DNA from: Euptelea pleiosperma
Taxonomy: Eukaryota > Streptophyta > Magnoliopsida > Ranunculales > Eupteleaceae
Direction of reading: 5' to 3'
Assembly: GCA_035048495.1 (NCBI GenBank)
Contig: CM068547.1
Span: 28,341,913-28,405,912 of the forward strand
DNA length: 64,000 bases
In this document: positions 1 to 12,095 of the stretch, piece by piece
Position numbering within the stretch: the first letter of the stretch is position 1
Layout: every line of letters starts with the position of its first letter
Translations under genes and position numbers: made by a program
The notes under the pieces: model-generated
Seen by the model: only the letters and a program-made list of their open reading frames with translations
Databases searched by the model: none
Told to the model about the DNA's origin: nothing

Positions 1-1110
1 AGAGGGGTCTCCGGTCCAAATGAAATTCCTGATGATGTTTTCGCATGTCTTGTTAACTGTGGCGGGCCACTTGTGAATAGACAAGTTGAAAATTGGAATG
101 CTGTTGAGTATAGATCTTGCCAATACTACTCTTCCTTGAAAGGGAAGCAGCTTCCCTTTTGAAAGACAGCATTTGTAGGACGGCCTTGGATCAATGGGAC
201 ACCCAAATATCTATTGGGGAATTTACCAACCTTCATGCCGAACATATTTTCAATGAACCGAGTGCTGGAAAGACCAACATTGCCGGTGAATAATTTGCTT
301 TTGTTGTGATTGATATTCTGACATGCATGCTGCTTCCTGGTATCTGCACAAAAGATCAGCCAATCTATGCATGCTTCTTTTTCTTCCGTTAGAAAAGATG
401 AAAATATTGTCAGCAAATAATAAATGCGATGGAGCATGGGGGTTGGAGATCATGGGTTTGGTTAAACCCTGCTCTCGAAGGAAGTTAAAACCTCTACTTA
501 GGACATCTTCGGCAATCACAAAAAGGAGAGGGGAGAGAGGGTCTCCTTGCCGTAAGCTTCGACTCACTAAGAAGAACCCACAAGGGCTCCCATTGATGAG
601 AATGGATACGTGAGCACTACTATCAAGTTATGGACCCATCTGCACCATTTGGAAGAGAATCCTAGTATGGTTAGGACTTGGATGTGGAATTCTCAACTTA
701 TAGAGTCGTAAGCTTGCGAAATGTCCACTTTGAAGCCAACACTGCCTCATTTCCTTTTAACATTTATTTCATTGACCATTTCCGACGCCTGACCGATGCA
801 AGACATTGGATGCTACGGCCAAGAATGAACCCACTTTGTTCCTTACCTAACGATGTCAACCATAAATCTTCTCAATCTAGAAACCATAATCTTAGTAATG
901 GCCTTGATAAGGAAGTTGCCGAGGTAAATGGGACGGAATTGATTAATTTTGCTAGCATTCTTCTCCTCAGGATCAAAGACAATGAAATTAATTAGAATTC
1001 ATACCTCGGGGGAGACAATTGACTAGGAAGAAGTTTCTGAAAGCTTCGTAGACATCTTTAGCAATGATAGGCCAACAAGATTGGTAGAAGCAAGTTGATA
1101 TAAGGTCACT
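1..1110 (-). mobile_element. LINE (non-LTR retrotransposon) reverse-transcriptase fragment, decayed
   Basis: Read on the minus strand, this stretch gives successive blocks of a plant L1-type reverse transcriptase. There is a pre-RT segment near 1100-1020 (CWPIIAKDVYEAFRNFF), an FRPI block near 930, a KVDISQAYDS block near 710, INGSPCGFF followed by SLRQGDPLSPLLF near 600-520, and a catalytic-loop equivalent FADN near 406-417. Next come YLGVPLIQGRP near 210 and a tail ending in NFIWTGDP at the window edge. Stops and frameshifts separate the blocks, and the usual FADD has become FADN, so it cannot encode an active enzyme. The 3' part of the element (RNase H region, tail) lies off the left edge. 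The family assignment is firm; full length and age cannot be judged. Confidence 0.88.
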
Positions 1111-1173
1111 ATTTATGTGATACGTACTATTCACATAATATTATTCATAATTACTATTCCACCTAGGGTTTTT

Positions 1174-1804
<631 letters not shown>

Positions 1805-3219
1805 ATTTTGGTGCTATTGAGCACTGTGGTGTTGAGGATCTCAAAACAGACCCAAGCTCTTCTTTAAAGAAACGGGCCACATATAAAGTTTGGTGCAACC
1901 CCCTCCAAAGGCCACATGGCACTCTTTCGGACCGGCCCACTGATCCTGTGTATTTGTTTAAAGGGACCTATATATGATCAATTTGCCTAATTATAGAACA
2001 TGAAAATTATCAGAATGAATCTGAAATGGCATTACACAATCAAACAAACACGATTGAAGATGTACAAAGCAAACATATGCATGCATGCAAATATACAACG
2101 TATGATGATGTTAACACCCATATATAAGATCGTAACCAATCCTCATTTAACTACCAATTAGGCTCAAACTATATTCTCATAAAATAACCAATGAAATAAT
2201 GCCAAGATCTCGTCGCGGGGAAGAAATGTAGGTCTAACATGAGAGATAAGAGCCAGTCAAGTTAGCCAAGGTGACTGCCTATAAACCACATAAGGTTTCT
2301 AGACATGATAGGCATGTCTTTGCTTGAGTCCCTGGGAGGATACAGGCAGACCATCCTTGGCTACCAAAAGGACCCTCATCTTCATGTAAGACCTCTCATC
2401 CTCTTACACATTTGGATGCCAATGCTCAGCTCAGGAACTTCTATTTATAGCTGAGATCAGATTCAGATCATCACCAGCACATATTAGTTAGGCAACTTGC
2501 AATGAATCAGTTTTAATTTGTGACTTTTTGGCACTCTCAAAGGCCGTGATGAGATGGGTTCATGTCATAATGTGTGTAGCTTTTCTTTCTACTCAGTCTA
2601 TCTTCATGCCATCCCAGATGGAGGAAAAGGTTTTGACCTTGCTTAAAGGAGCAAGATGTAGAAAATCTCTAAAATTTTAGAGGGTTCGGACTAAAACTCA
2701 TAAAACCCTAATGGATATGGATTGAGTTATCTCTCTGACCCTTTTCCCTTTCCCACTTTATGGGCTCATTATGCCAACATCGCCCAGTCACATGCCCACC
2801 CATATAAAGCCAATACCTTTTACCACTGATGACAAAGTTTTGTTCTCTCCAAACGATGGTTGACCGTGTTGCACACTTTTTTTTTTTTTGATAATTGAAC
2901 TGTTTTATTAAAAGGGACCCTTGGAGGCTAAGGAGGCCTATCAAGTGATCAAAAGAAATACAAAATAGAAGAAAGAGACCAACAAAAATAAAAGATCAAC
3001 CTAACAACAAACCGAAACAAACGAACACCCACCCCTAATCGTCCCCCCTACAAGCTAACTCAAACCATTTGAAGTTTTATGTAGGGGGGCAGCTTCATCA
3101 GCAAATGCAATCTCAAACACAATATATACCAAGCTTTTCTTTCCTCTTATTTTAGTTTATTCATCTCGGGTGGTCTTCGCCCTTATCATTGTTATCATTG
3201 AGAACATCTTGATCTCCTA

Positions 3220-3525
3220 TTATATATTTACATGGTTCGACAGAGTGCCTATGTCCAGGTGGGAGAAGAGTTATTTCACTATCTCTAAAGAATTAAGGTT
3301 AAAAAATAATTTCCGATCTCTCACTCAATATATGGTGAATATATAAAAATCTGTCGTATAATGAAATACCCGAAATATCTGCTGTACAAGTTGTACTCCA
3401 ACATAAGCTGTACGAACTTGTACAAACAAAAAATGCCATTGGCTCTGGCTTAATGAACAGTGTGATCCTTGTAGAACAGTACTTCCTGCCTAATGTACAA
3501 GACAACTAACACAACATAATCATTT
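3220..3525 (-). mobile_element. LTR-leader-like fragment (copia type?)
   Basis: The motif around 3232-3262 (acatggttcgacagagtgcc and following) matches 11700-11740, and read in reverse it resembles the end of plant copia LTRs, where a conserved run precedes 'gaaccacgtaaat'. A sense-strand version occurs at 19930-19985. This rests on remembered consensus features and on three internal copies, not on a full element. Confidence 0.35.
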
Positions 3526-3529
3526 TCAG

Positions 3530-4010
3530 CATTGCACTAGGTAGAGAAACAACCTATGGAGCAGCAGATTTTTTGGGTACATTGAGTAATTCCTTTAGTA
3601 AGTCATACTTTTGCCTACTTCTGAGACAACTAGCTCATTGAAGCTGGTCTTGACACTTAAAGACTATGTTAATGGTTGTAAATATGCTTGAGTGTAATCT
3701 TCTTCCTCTAGCACCCGGTTGTGGTTTAAAAAGGGAGGAAACAATGCAGATTATTGTAAATATGCTTTATTCTAAAGAAACCTAACCATATTAACAAATT
3801 GTGAAGCTGCAGAGCTTCAACCACTAAAAAATGCGAGTTTAAAATGATTTAGGTTAAAAAAGCAAAGTAAAAAAAAAGAAAACGTGAAAAAGACGAGAAT
3901 TGTAAGAATCTTATCAAGTTCTCAAAAAATTGTAGTAATATTTTCATTTTTTTCTAAAATTATTTTCATAAACACAAAATAAGTGACATATTATAAAGGG
4001 TCGGCCTCAA
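3530..4010. other. AT-rich intergenic, nothing recognised
   Basis: Partly duplicated at 12240-12430 (the stretch near 3555-3720). No open frame, RNA gene or element terminus is visible. Confidence 0.4.
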
Positions 4011-4011
4011 G

Positions 4012-4205
4012 GGACCCCATTTTTTTACCCCCATTTTTGACACCCATTTTGGCGTACCCACATAGAAAATGAATCAATGGCTGATTTTTGGTGAGGATGA
4101 TCTGTACGACGAGGAGATCATCCTCACAAAAATTCAAATCATTCCGATATTCTTAGACTGTTTTAGAAAGTTGAGGAATTACATCCACTTTTTAATCCAA
4201 TTGTG
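4012..4205. mobile_element. Type-1 MULE-like MITE, single arm
   Basis: Carries one terminal arm of the family seen whole at 21916-22251 and 24642-24984 (core gaatcaatggctgatttttg, then a gaggatgat...atcatcctcac hairpin). The second arm is missing, so this copy is truncated. It stops near 4200 at the point where the family's central segment would begin. Confidence 0.65.
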
Positions 4206-4418
4206 GGAAGCACATGAAGATCATGTTGGACATTAGTCCAGCCGCACAGCACGTCGTGTGTACTTTGAAGACCATCATGATAGGTGTTTACCTTTGTCGG
4301 CATAGATTTCACACCGAGGCCGGGCTTGGGCACAAAATCATAAGGGCAAATTTTAGAATACTTATTGATTTATATGGTGTGGGAACAGGGGTGTAAATTT
4401 GGCCAGCCGGCCTGCAGC

Positions 4419-4692
4419 TAGGGGTGTCAATTTTACCCGATTAACTGGAACCAAACCGATAAGAACCGGAACCAATATATAAATAGTGTAAAAAAATTAA
4501 AAATTCTCATATCACCAAGATTGTACCCAATATACCCAGAACTCGATAGAAATACATAATCCGTTGTGGTTCCGGATCCTTCACTTTGAGAACCGGAACC
4601 GTTAAGGTCCTGAACCGATAAGAACTGGAACCGTTTGTTCCGGTTCTGGTCACCTTAGGAACCGAACCGGAACTGACCCGTTGACACCATTA
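4419..4692. mobile_element. hAT-type MITE (TAGGGGTGTCAA ends)
   Basis: Starts TAGGGGTGTCAATTTTACCC and ends with GTTGACACCATTA, an inverted repeat with one decayed end. It is flanked by a perfect 8-bp TSD cctgcagc (4411-4418 and 4693-4700). The sister copy at 15785-15800 has a single cctgcagc followed directly by the host sequence, an exact empty site. The interior is built of GGAACC/GGTTCC motifs. A younger full copy is at 34434-34808. Confidence 0.93.
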
Positions 4693-4862
4693 CCTGCAGC
4701 CCAACCTACTATGCATCATGGCCAGAATTGGGGTTTGAGGTTTGCCCCGAGGCCTAGCTCAGTCCAAGGGCCGGGTCGTATGGTCAGTGTGCTCGGGCCC
4801 AAAGGCAGCCCACCAAAACTATGTTAATGGGCTTTTTGGCCCGAAACTTGTCCCCCCCAAAC

Positions 4863-6029
4863 TAGGGCTGTAACTTGGGCGGGCTCAACCCTTGCCCAAC
4901 AAGTTGAACCCGACATTAGGGTTGGGTTGGGTTAGCCCTTTTAGAACTTGGGTTGGGCTTGGGTCAGATTTTTGGTAACCCGATCAAATCGGGTTGGGTT
5001 AGGGTTGAGGCTTGGCCCAACCCGACCCAACCTGAGCCCGACTTACAAACTATGTATATATATATGTTTGTGTGTGTGTGTGTGGGTGTGGGTCAGGATC
5101 GGGAAACAATAATTTTCACAACATTTTTTACAACAAAAAATTGGCTTACCCACATGGAAGATGAATCAATAGCTGATTTTTGGTGAGGATGATCTCCTCT
5201 CCATATAGATCACTCCTACAAAAAACCAGCCCATTCTGAAATTTCTAACCCCATCAAGTGTAGTCTTCAATTTAACGGTAAAAATAGACGGCCCATAATT
5301 CTTCAACTTCTAAACCAGTCTATGAATGTCAGAATGATTTGAACTTTTGTGAGGATGATCTCCTCGCCATAGAGACCATCCTCGCCAAAAATCATCCAAT
5401 TCCAAAACTTGTAATGTATACATTGGCCCGCGCCAATTTTTTGTTGTAGAAAATGGTGTGAAAATTGTTGTCTCCCGATCCTAACCCTATATATATTAGT
5501 TTTACCGACAAATATCCACACTACATTTTAGCAAATGCAGCAACCCATGGATGTTTGTCCTTAATAACTACAACATTTGTGTGATATTACAAAATGTCAT
5601 TGAAACTACACTTTGACATTTTATGTGATCGTTTGATAGTAAAAATATCGTGTTTTTCTCTAATGATTATTTTTGGTTATTTTTTTTTTAGTGATTTTTA
5701 TCATGCATTTGAGTTAATGAACTTTTCCGTTATTATGAAAATATCATGTTTTCTTTCACGAGCTTTGGAAATGAAGTTATGCTATTATTTAATGGTTAGC
5801 ACAACGGCTATTGTATTGATCGATAGATTATTTTAATATGAAAAAATTTAACAATATTTCCAACATATAAAAAAAATTAAGAAATTGACCAACCCGATAG
5901 GGTTGGCTTAGGGTTGGAAAATCTAGGCCCGACCTTGGGTTGGGTTGGGTTAGGGTTGACAGCCTTTAAGGTTGGGTTGGGCTAGGGTTGACCTCCAACC
6001 CGACCCAACCCGCCCAAGTTGCAGCCCTA
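4863..6029. mobile_element. hAT-type element (TAGGGCTGTAACTTGGG ends)
   Basis: Terminal inverted repeats TAGGGCTGTAACTTGGG and its complement CCCAAGTTGCAGCCCTA. The 8-bp TSD is ccccaaac (4855-4862) against ccccagac (6030-6037), 7 of 8 matching. The sister block reads straight through near 15995-16005 without the element. The interior has GGGTTGGG/CCCAACCC arrays at both ends (4920-5040, 5890-6020) and AT-rich DNA between. No transposase frame is seen. Confidence 0.9.
5090..5487. mobile_element. Type-1 MULE-like MITE, both arms
   Basis: Ends GGGTCAGGATCGGG and CCCGATCCTAACCC are inverted copies, and the two arms each carry the family's gaggatgatctcctc hairpin motif. It sits inside the hAT-type element at 4863-6029, with a (TG)n tract abutting its left end (5065-5089). 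I could not find a clean 9-bp TSD here, probably because that tract has expanded. Confidence 0.75.
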
Positions 6030-6289
6030 CCCCAGACACACTTCAAACTTTTTTTTAAATTGGCCCAGCTCGCCAGGCCATGGGCTTAAGAGTTTTAGCT
6101 AGGCCCGCCTCAGCCCGTTTTACACCCCTATGTGGACACAATCGTAGAATCCCCTTTATTTTTCTTATTTTTCCTTACAATAAGAAAGAAAAAATAAAAC
6201 ATCCAATCTTTCTTTGGATATGGATACAAAAAAAAGAAAAAAATTGTTTGGATATTAGATCCCAAACCGGATCAAAGGTGATGCCTTCT

Positions 6290-6575
6290 AGACGGCCATG
6301 ATTTAATCTCAACTATCAATGTGCTTCATCGAAGGTTGACGCTTGATTATATTTGTGTTTTCTTGATCGAGGGTCAATGAGTTAATACCAAACGTTGATT
6401 TTCTTGATCAAGGGAGCCCCATGACTTGATTTCAACCTTTGATTGGCTTGATTGGGAGTCAGTGGCTTAATAACAATCATTGGTTTGTTTGTTCGACAGC
6501 CGATGACTTTAACTTGATTGTCGATGTGGTCGCTTGAGGACCAACGGATTAATCTTGAACATTAAAGTACTTGAT
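6290..6575. repeat. Degenerate tandem repeat, about 41-bp units
   Basis: About seven degenerate units alternate a 'gatgactt.gatt' half with a 'caa.cgttgattt.cttgatc' half. The same array is at 16230-16530 in the sister block, so it is older than the duplication. Non-coding. Confidence 0.55.
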
Positions 6576-6844
6576 CATCACTAAAACGGGTTTAGCTGGA
6601 ATTTCTTCTTTCCATCATTGGAAACCAGGTCATGGATAAGTGTGGGTCCAAGACTCCAACTTGTCCTTTGAGAGCTCCATGTGTCTTGATCAAGTATCTT
6701 GGAGTGAGAATTTAGAAAATAGGGAACCATGCACCAAACAAATCCTAATGATTGAATCTTAAAGATTTTGTTATTCCATGATAAATTCTGAATTTATTGG
6801 CAATATCTAAATATAGCAAAAGTTCATCAAGAAATTAATGTGGT

Positions 6845-7170
6845 TTTCAATGCTAACCCTCTCGTAAAGGCCTATTTAAAGCCCCTATGTCCAAGACCTT
6901 TCGACATCGGCATGGTGAGTAGTGCTATAGATTTTTTTTTTCTTCTTATGTGTGGGAGCTTATGAAGCATTTTGGCCACTGTTCATGGCATTTCATGGAG
7001 ACACAACAAGGAAAAGGACCCCTCGGTCAAATATTCAAGTCAGGGTTAGCTTTTGTTCTCCCTGATATATGGATATAAGGCCCACGACGCCTCACCATCG
7101 ACTATTCTTCTTGTGTTGGAGGTTATGAAGTATTTGGCCACTGTTCATCGCATTTCATGGAGTGACAACA
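6845..7170 (+). promoter_or_regulatory. Promoter-like segment with duplicated motif
   Basis: A TATA-like 'cctatttaaagcccc' near 6889-6904 is followed by a short leader and a donor-like ATG|GTGAGTAG near 6914, then two tandem copies of a ~60-bp segment (6948-7008 and 7112-7166). It is conserved at 16845-17150. No downstream coding exon was found, so this is either a captured promoter or coincidence. Inference only. Confidence 0.25.
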
Positions 7171-7754
7171 AGGAAAATGATCGTAGTTCAATCCGGATTT
7201 TTCAAGTTCGAAATTTCTGATTAGTTTTTTTTTTTTTTTTCTGTGAATTGTAAGATTATCTCATGAGCTGTAACCGGGAAAAGGTAATAAAGATAATTCA
7301 ATTCCCTTTTTCCAATTGTTGAGGAGGACGACCTTCCTTGTAAAGGCATATATGTATGTGCGTTAATCTCGTTTTCCACCATTAATGGTCCAAGGTGAAG
7401 ATCCGTAATATTTTTATACAGATTTCTTTCCTCTTTTCCTTCAATTACTTATCTGATTACCTGGTTTGGCTTGATCTTTTGTGCATGACCACGTATATAT
7501 ATCATCAAAGGTTCCAAACATGCTGTCCTTAGGATCGTTGGAAGGATATATTTTGAGTATAAAAAGTAATCAAATCGGCTTTAGCTGAAATTTCTAAGCA
7601 TCATCTTCTTTCCATCATTTGAAAGCAGGTCATGTACATGTAGGTTCCACTTGTCTGAGCTCGCAAGTATTTTAGGGGGTGAGAACTTAAACAATAGCAC
7701 TAAAAGGTATAAGCTTTCTTGGTGGGTTTTTTTTTCGTAAACACCACAGAAAAA

Positions 7755-8087
7755 TCAATCCGACGGTTGAGGAGAGCTCTTATCTGCATCCAGGACTTCT
7801 AGCAACCAGCATGGGGAAGAGAGTTTCCAAATCGGTGGATCATAAAGAGTCTTAGCCCAAAGGGCAATAGTATGGGCTACCATATTATTTACATGGCCAG
7901 AAAAAGAAAAAGAAATAACAAAAAAGAGGAAGATCGAGAGAACCAGAATCTGAGCACGACCACCCCCAAGAGACCCATCTCGCCTCCGAAACATGACCAT
8001 CTGTTTGAGGCCAGTCCTCCAACCTTCAAACATGACCTGGTCCAATAAATTGTCGTCAATATCTATGAATTCAAAGAATAACTTCAA
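7755..8087 (-). mobile_element. LINE RNase H-domain fragment
   Basis: The minus-strand frame contains HVNNMVAHTIALWAKTL followed by CWLLEVLDADK, resembling the C-terminal part of the RNase H domain (RVT_3 type) at the end of plant LINEs, where a 'GN.VAH.LA..A' motif precedes a W-L-L ending. The copy at 17735-18080 adds the upstream strand 'IIIESDAKGLVELLHQG', which carries the family's conserved ESD. Neither copy is intact. A host RNase H-like protein is a less likely alternative. Confidence 0.6.
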
Positions 8088-8090
8088 AAG

Positions 8091-8930
8091 TTCACTAAAC
8101 AGTAAATATACGGCATATGGTTTATATATATTTTATACGTCTCACTTTAAAATTCGGAAACCAAAAATTTAGTAGATTTTCAAAGGGAGTCAATATAATT
8201 ACTAATATAGTTACCATAGTTCGTCCAATGTAATATAATTACCAAAAAATTGGTACATGTCGAAAGGGAGTCAATATACTATTCAAGTTTAGTCAACCAA
8301 TAAGCACGTTTTGTTCTAACTATTTTGTATCTTTGGCTAAATAAAACATAGGGATATGTGAGTCCAAGAAAATTTTGTTTTTTCTACTTTGATCTCATAT
8401 AAAAAAAAAATAAGAGATAGTTAAGGGAGTTTGAGTTGTACAAGGCGATCGCTTAAGATCTACCCACCTGGTACGTTATTTTTGTAGCTGGTGCGTCATT
8501 TTTTGGATTAACAACTCACCTGATGCGTCATTTTTTGGCCGAATTTTACAAAGAGACATAAAAATGCGTTCAATTCGTTTGGACTTGAAAAATTCTGAAT
8601 TTTTTTGAAATATGCAAATTGTCGGATGAATAAAATGTTTTTTTTTTTTTTGTTGAGAAAAACATAAAATTCGCGAATTGATCGTGAATTAAACGGATGA
8701 TTGCTACCAACTAAGGGTCACATGTTGCATGTCTTAATCATCCAAATGCGAGCTCTTGATAGGGATGGTTGAGATCATTAAATTGGTAATTACACAAAAA
8801 AAAGAAAAAAAAAAGAGAGATCATTAAATTGGCAACGATTTTTGGGTTATTACCCATCAATGAATGGGTCCAAGAACTAAAAAGTCAACAGTCATTATTT
8901 TCGTTATAATGAAAAAATAACAGAATATAG
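8091..8930. other. AT-rich intergenic with a short direct repeat
   Basis: No gene. Three near-repeats of 'tggtgcgtcattttttgg' lie at 8465-8540. The rest is AT-rich with A/T runs (8401, 8641, 8797). Confidence 0.5.
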
Positions 8931-9180
8931 CAGGCACTATCTTTTAAGCTTTTTAACGGTATGCAACGTAATGGGGGAGGTCCGAATCAGTTAAAACGTT
9001 ATAATGGCCGTTTTTTAAACCATGGGTCAAACATTGTATAATATTAGAAGCAAGGCAATGTTAATATCATCCGTAGGACAATACTCTAGGATATGTTGTA
9101 CAAAGGTCCAGATCATGGTTTAAAAACGGCCGTTATAATGGATTCGGACCTCCCCCGTTATGTTAAGTACCATCAAACAC
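8885..9180. mobile_element. Two partial CAAGGTTTAAA-type hAT MITEs, inverted
   Basis: 8885-9030 ends in TTTTTTAAACCATG and 9115-9175 begins CATGGTTTAAAAACGG; both carry the CGGCCGTTATAA / GGTCCGAATC text of the family defined at 26378-26793. They face each other across about 85 bp of other DNA. Each is a fragment, so no TSD is claimed. Confidence 0.6.
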
Positions 9181-9251
9181 CCACAAAATAAGGCACCCAA
9201 TTTTTGCAAACGCTTTTGTTGGAGAGTATCGTGACATGGGCCATTTACTAT

Positions 9252-9903
9252 TCTATATAACAAAACACATTGGTTGTCTCCCTACTAATACCTCCTCTTA
9301 TAAGCATCAACAAAGAACAGCCGAGATCTAATCCTCCCCCAAATGGACGGTGGATCTCCGCCACTCACCTGATTTTGGCAAATTCTTTGTCGAGGAGTGC
9401 CGAGGGCACGGGGCACCCACTAGTCTATATAACAAAACAGGAAAGTTGTCTCCCCCTCTTATAGGGTTCATAAAGAAGGGCTGAGATCTTATTCCCCAAC
9501 AGAACGGTGGATCTCAGCCACTAACACCCAATTTCGACAAATGCTTTGTCGAGGATTGCCGTGGGCACGGGTCACCCACTAGTCTATATAACAAAACAGG
9601 GAAATTGTCTCCCCACTTATACCCCCTCTTATAGGTTTCAACGAAGAAGGGCTGAGATCTATCCCCCAAATAGACGGTTGATCTCAGCCACTCACACACT
9701 ATTTTGGCAAATGCTTTGTAGGGGAGTGCCGAAGGAGAGGCCACTCACTAGTCTATATAACAAAATAGGGAAGTTGTGTTATCTCTTATCTTATCTGGTT
9801 TCAACAAAGAAGGGCCAAGATCTTATCCCCAAACTGGATGGTGGATCTTAACCATTCACTTCCGATTTGACAAATAGTGCCATGGGCATGGGCCACCCAC
9901 TAG
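9252..9903 (+). mobile_element. Head-to-tail array of mini-Helitron-like units
   Basis: Four abutting units (9252-9423, 9424-9582, 9583-9751, 9752-9903), 152-172 bp each. Every unit starts TCTATATAACAAAA (TCTATATAAC is the shared core); all but the first are preceded by the CTAG that ends the previous unit, and a hairpin such as CCGTGggCACGG (9560-9570) lies about 8-10 nt before CTAG. TC at the 5' end, hairpin plus CTRR at the 3' end are the Helitron signature. A more decayed 3' part precedes the array (9181-9251). One unit occurs alone at 31801-31956. No coding capacity. Confidence 0.72.
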
Positions 9904-11199
9904 TTTATATACGTTTTATGATCTTTCATTAGCTTTTAAATCATTATCAATTTTTGTTTTATATACATTTTTAATTTTTGAAATTTAAACATTTCTGAAG
10001 AATGTTGTCAGAGGTGCTATTGAGCACTGTTAAGTGAAAATGAACTCCCAATATCCCGCTCACCATGTGTGCGTCAATCTATGGTATTAAGGATCTCAAA
10101 CAGACCCAAGCTCTTCTTCAAACCAACGGGCCTCATTAAGTTTGGTACAACCCCCTCCAAATGCTACATGGCACTCTTTCGGACCCGCCCACTGATCCCA
10201 TGTATTTTTTTGAAGGGACCTAAGATTAATTTGCCTAATCTGAGATGGCATTACACAATCAAACAAATACCATGGAAGATGCATGCATACAAATACACAA
10301 CGTATGAAATAATGCCAAGATCTCGTCGCACGGGGAAAAAATGTAGGTCTAGCATAGGAGAGATAAGAGCCAGTCAAGTTAGCCAAGGTGACTGCCTATG
10401 AACCACATAAGGTTTCTAGACATGACAGGCATGTCTTTGCATGAGTCCCTGGGAGGATACAGGCAAATCATCCTTGGCTACCAAAAGGACCCTTATCTTC
10501 ATGTAAGACCTCTCTTCCTCTTACACATTTGGATATATGCCAATGCTCAGCTCAGGAACCGCTATTTATAGACAATGTGGGGAGCAGAGATCAGATTCAG
10601 ATCACCACATATTGGTTAGGCAACTTGCATTGAATCCGTGTTGTGACTTTTTGGCACTCTCAAAGGCCGTGACATGGGGTTCATGTGATAATGTGTAGCT
10701 TTTCTTCCCACTCTATCTTCATGTCATCCCAGAAAATACTGTGGAGGAAAAGGTTTTGACCTTGTTTAAAGGGTCAAGATGTACAAAATCTCTAAAAATT
10801 GTAGAGTTTTTAGAATAAACTAAGGTGCTTATTAGCTTTACTCATAAAACCCTAATGAGATGGATTGAGTTATCTCTCTGATCGATCGACCCTTTTCCTT
10901 TTCCTACTTTATGGGCTCATTATGCCAACATCACCCATTCACATGCCCACCCATATAAAGCCAATACCTTTTACAACTGACAAAGTTTTGTTCTCTCCAA
11001 ATGATGGTTGACCTTGTGTTACAAACTCACCTCAAGCTGGCGATTGAAGTTTTATGTGGGGGGCCGGCTTCGTTAACAAATGCAATCTCAAACACAATAT
11101 ATACGTACCAATCTATTCATTTCGGATGCTCTTCGTCCTTATCTTTGTTGTCTTTGAGATCATCTTGATCTCCTGTTATTTGACCGTAATTTGTAATGC

Positions 11200-11500
11200 C
11201 CCTTATACTTTCAACTTTAGGATTACCCCCTTAACCTAGTTTTAACAGTGGTTGACTTCAGTTAAAACGGACTTGATCAATCGATAACACATTGTTAGCA
11301 TTGTAATTGCAATATTATGGTCCTTTCATAAGTGCAATATTGGCAGGCACATGATGCATGTCACATTTTAACGTTTGTCAAATGATCGTTAAACTAGGTC
11401 AAGGGGGGTAATCCTAAAGTTTGAAAGTACAAGGGGTTATTGCATATTGCTTTCAAATTTCAGCCGGGTGTTACTAAAATACCCAAAAAAATATATATAT
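11200..11500. repeat. Small inverted repeat
   Basis: The segment near 11195-11245 (aatgccccttatactttcaa...) is inverted at 11390-11440 (gggggtaatcctaaagtttg...), leaving about 150 bp between. It resembles a MITE, but I did not find a convincing TSD. Confidence 0.4.
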
Positions 11501-11669
11501 ACCAAACTGCTTTCTCACTGAAAAAGTCACCAAACAAAACCAATCCTTTCACGCCCGTCTTTATATATATATCCATTATACTAAATAGATAACTACTCTC
11601 ACATACATGGCGGCTTTTAGATCAACTGTTTGGTTGATGAATTTTCACAAACTAGCTAGCAAAGATAGA

Positions 11670-12095
11670 GAGAATCAAAAGAACAATCACACAACAAATT
11701 TACGTGGTTCAACAGTGTGCCTACATCCACGGGTGAGAAGAGCTATTTCACTAACTATCTCTAGTTAATGAATTAGGGTTACAAATAGTTTCCTCTCCCT
11801 CACTCTCTCAATGTATAGTGAATATATAGAAATCTCTGGTATAATGAAATATCTGAAATATCCGCAATACAAGTAGTAGTCCAACACAAACCGTACGTAC
11901 TTGTACAAACAAAAAAATGCCATTGACTCTGGCTCTATGAACAGTGTAATCCTTAGTAGAACAGTACTTCTTGTTCCTATTGCAGCTGCCTTGCTCCCAA
12001 TGTTTATTCTTCGTATCGAGATTCAAGCAATATATTCCTAGAAAAACTTTGCAATTAACTGACCCATTGATCGAGTTTAGTGTTTGACAAGTCAA
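11670..12095 (-). mobile_element. LTR-leader-like fragment, copy in block B
   Basis: Partner of 3220-3525, better preserved: 'acgtggttcaacagtgtgcc' at 11702-11721 is followed by a segment that, read in reverse, resembles the 3' part of a copia LTR. No gag or pol adjoins it. Confidence 0.35.

Larger units (their letters stand above)
4386..6130. mobile_element. hAT-type MITE hosting nested insertions
   Basis: Begins CAGGGGTGTAAA and ends TTTTACACCCCTA, giving inverted ends, with flanks tgtgggaa (4378-4385) and tgtggaca (6131-6138) as a degraded 8-bp TSD. The GGCCC-rich interior is shared with 15759-16096, so this insertion predates the duplication of the block. It holds two later hAT-type insertions (4419-4692 and 4863-6029), and the second of these holds a MULE-like MITE. 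Confidence 0.75.
1805..8090 (+). repeat. Segmental duplication 1, copy A
   Basis: Colinear and same-strand with 10012-18085. Matching anchors include the stretch at 1822-1960 (against 10025-10210), 2200-2400 (against 10310-10510), 2700-2830 (against 10850-10980), 3220-3520 (against 11700-11960), 4285-4420 (against 15665-15790), 6063-7330 (against 16025-17340) and 7740-7990 (against 17735-17975). Copy A carries two hAT-type MITEs (4419-4692, 4863-6029) that copy B lacks. The ancestral block appears non-coding apart from a LINE RNase H fragment at its right end. Confidence 0.85.

Noticed and set aside
9252..9903. CRISPR-like array
   Set aside because: Plant context. The units themselves repeat without unique spacers, and they have Helitron termini.
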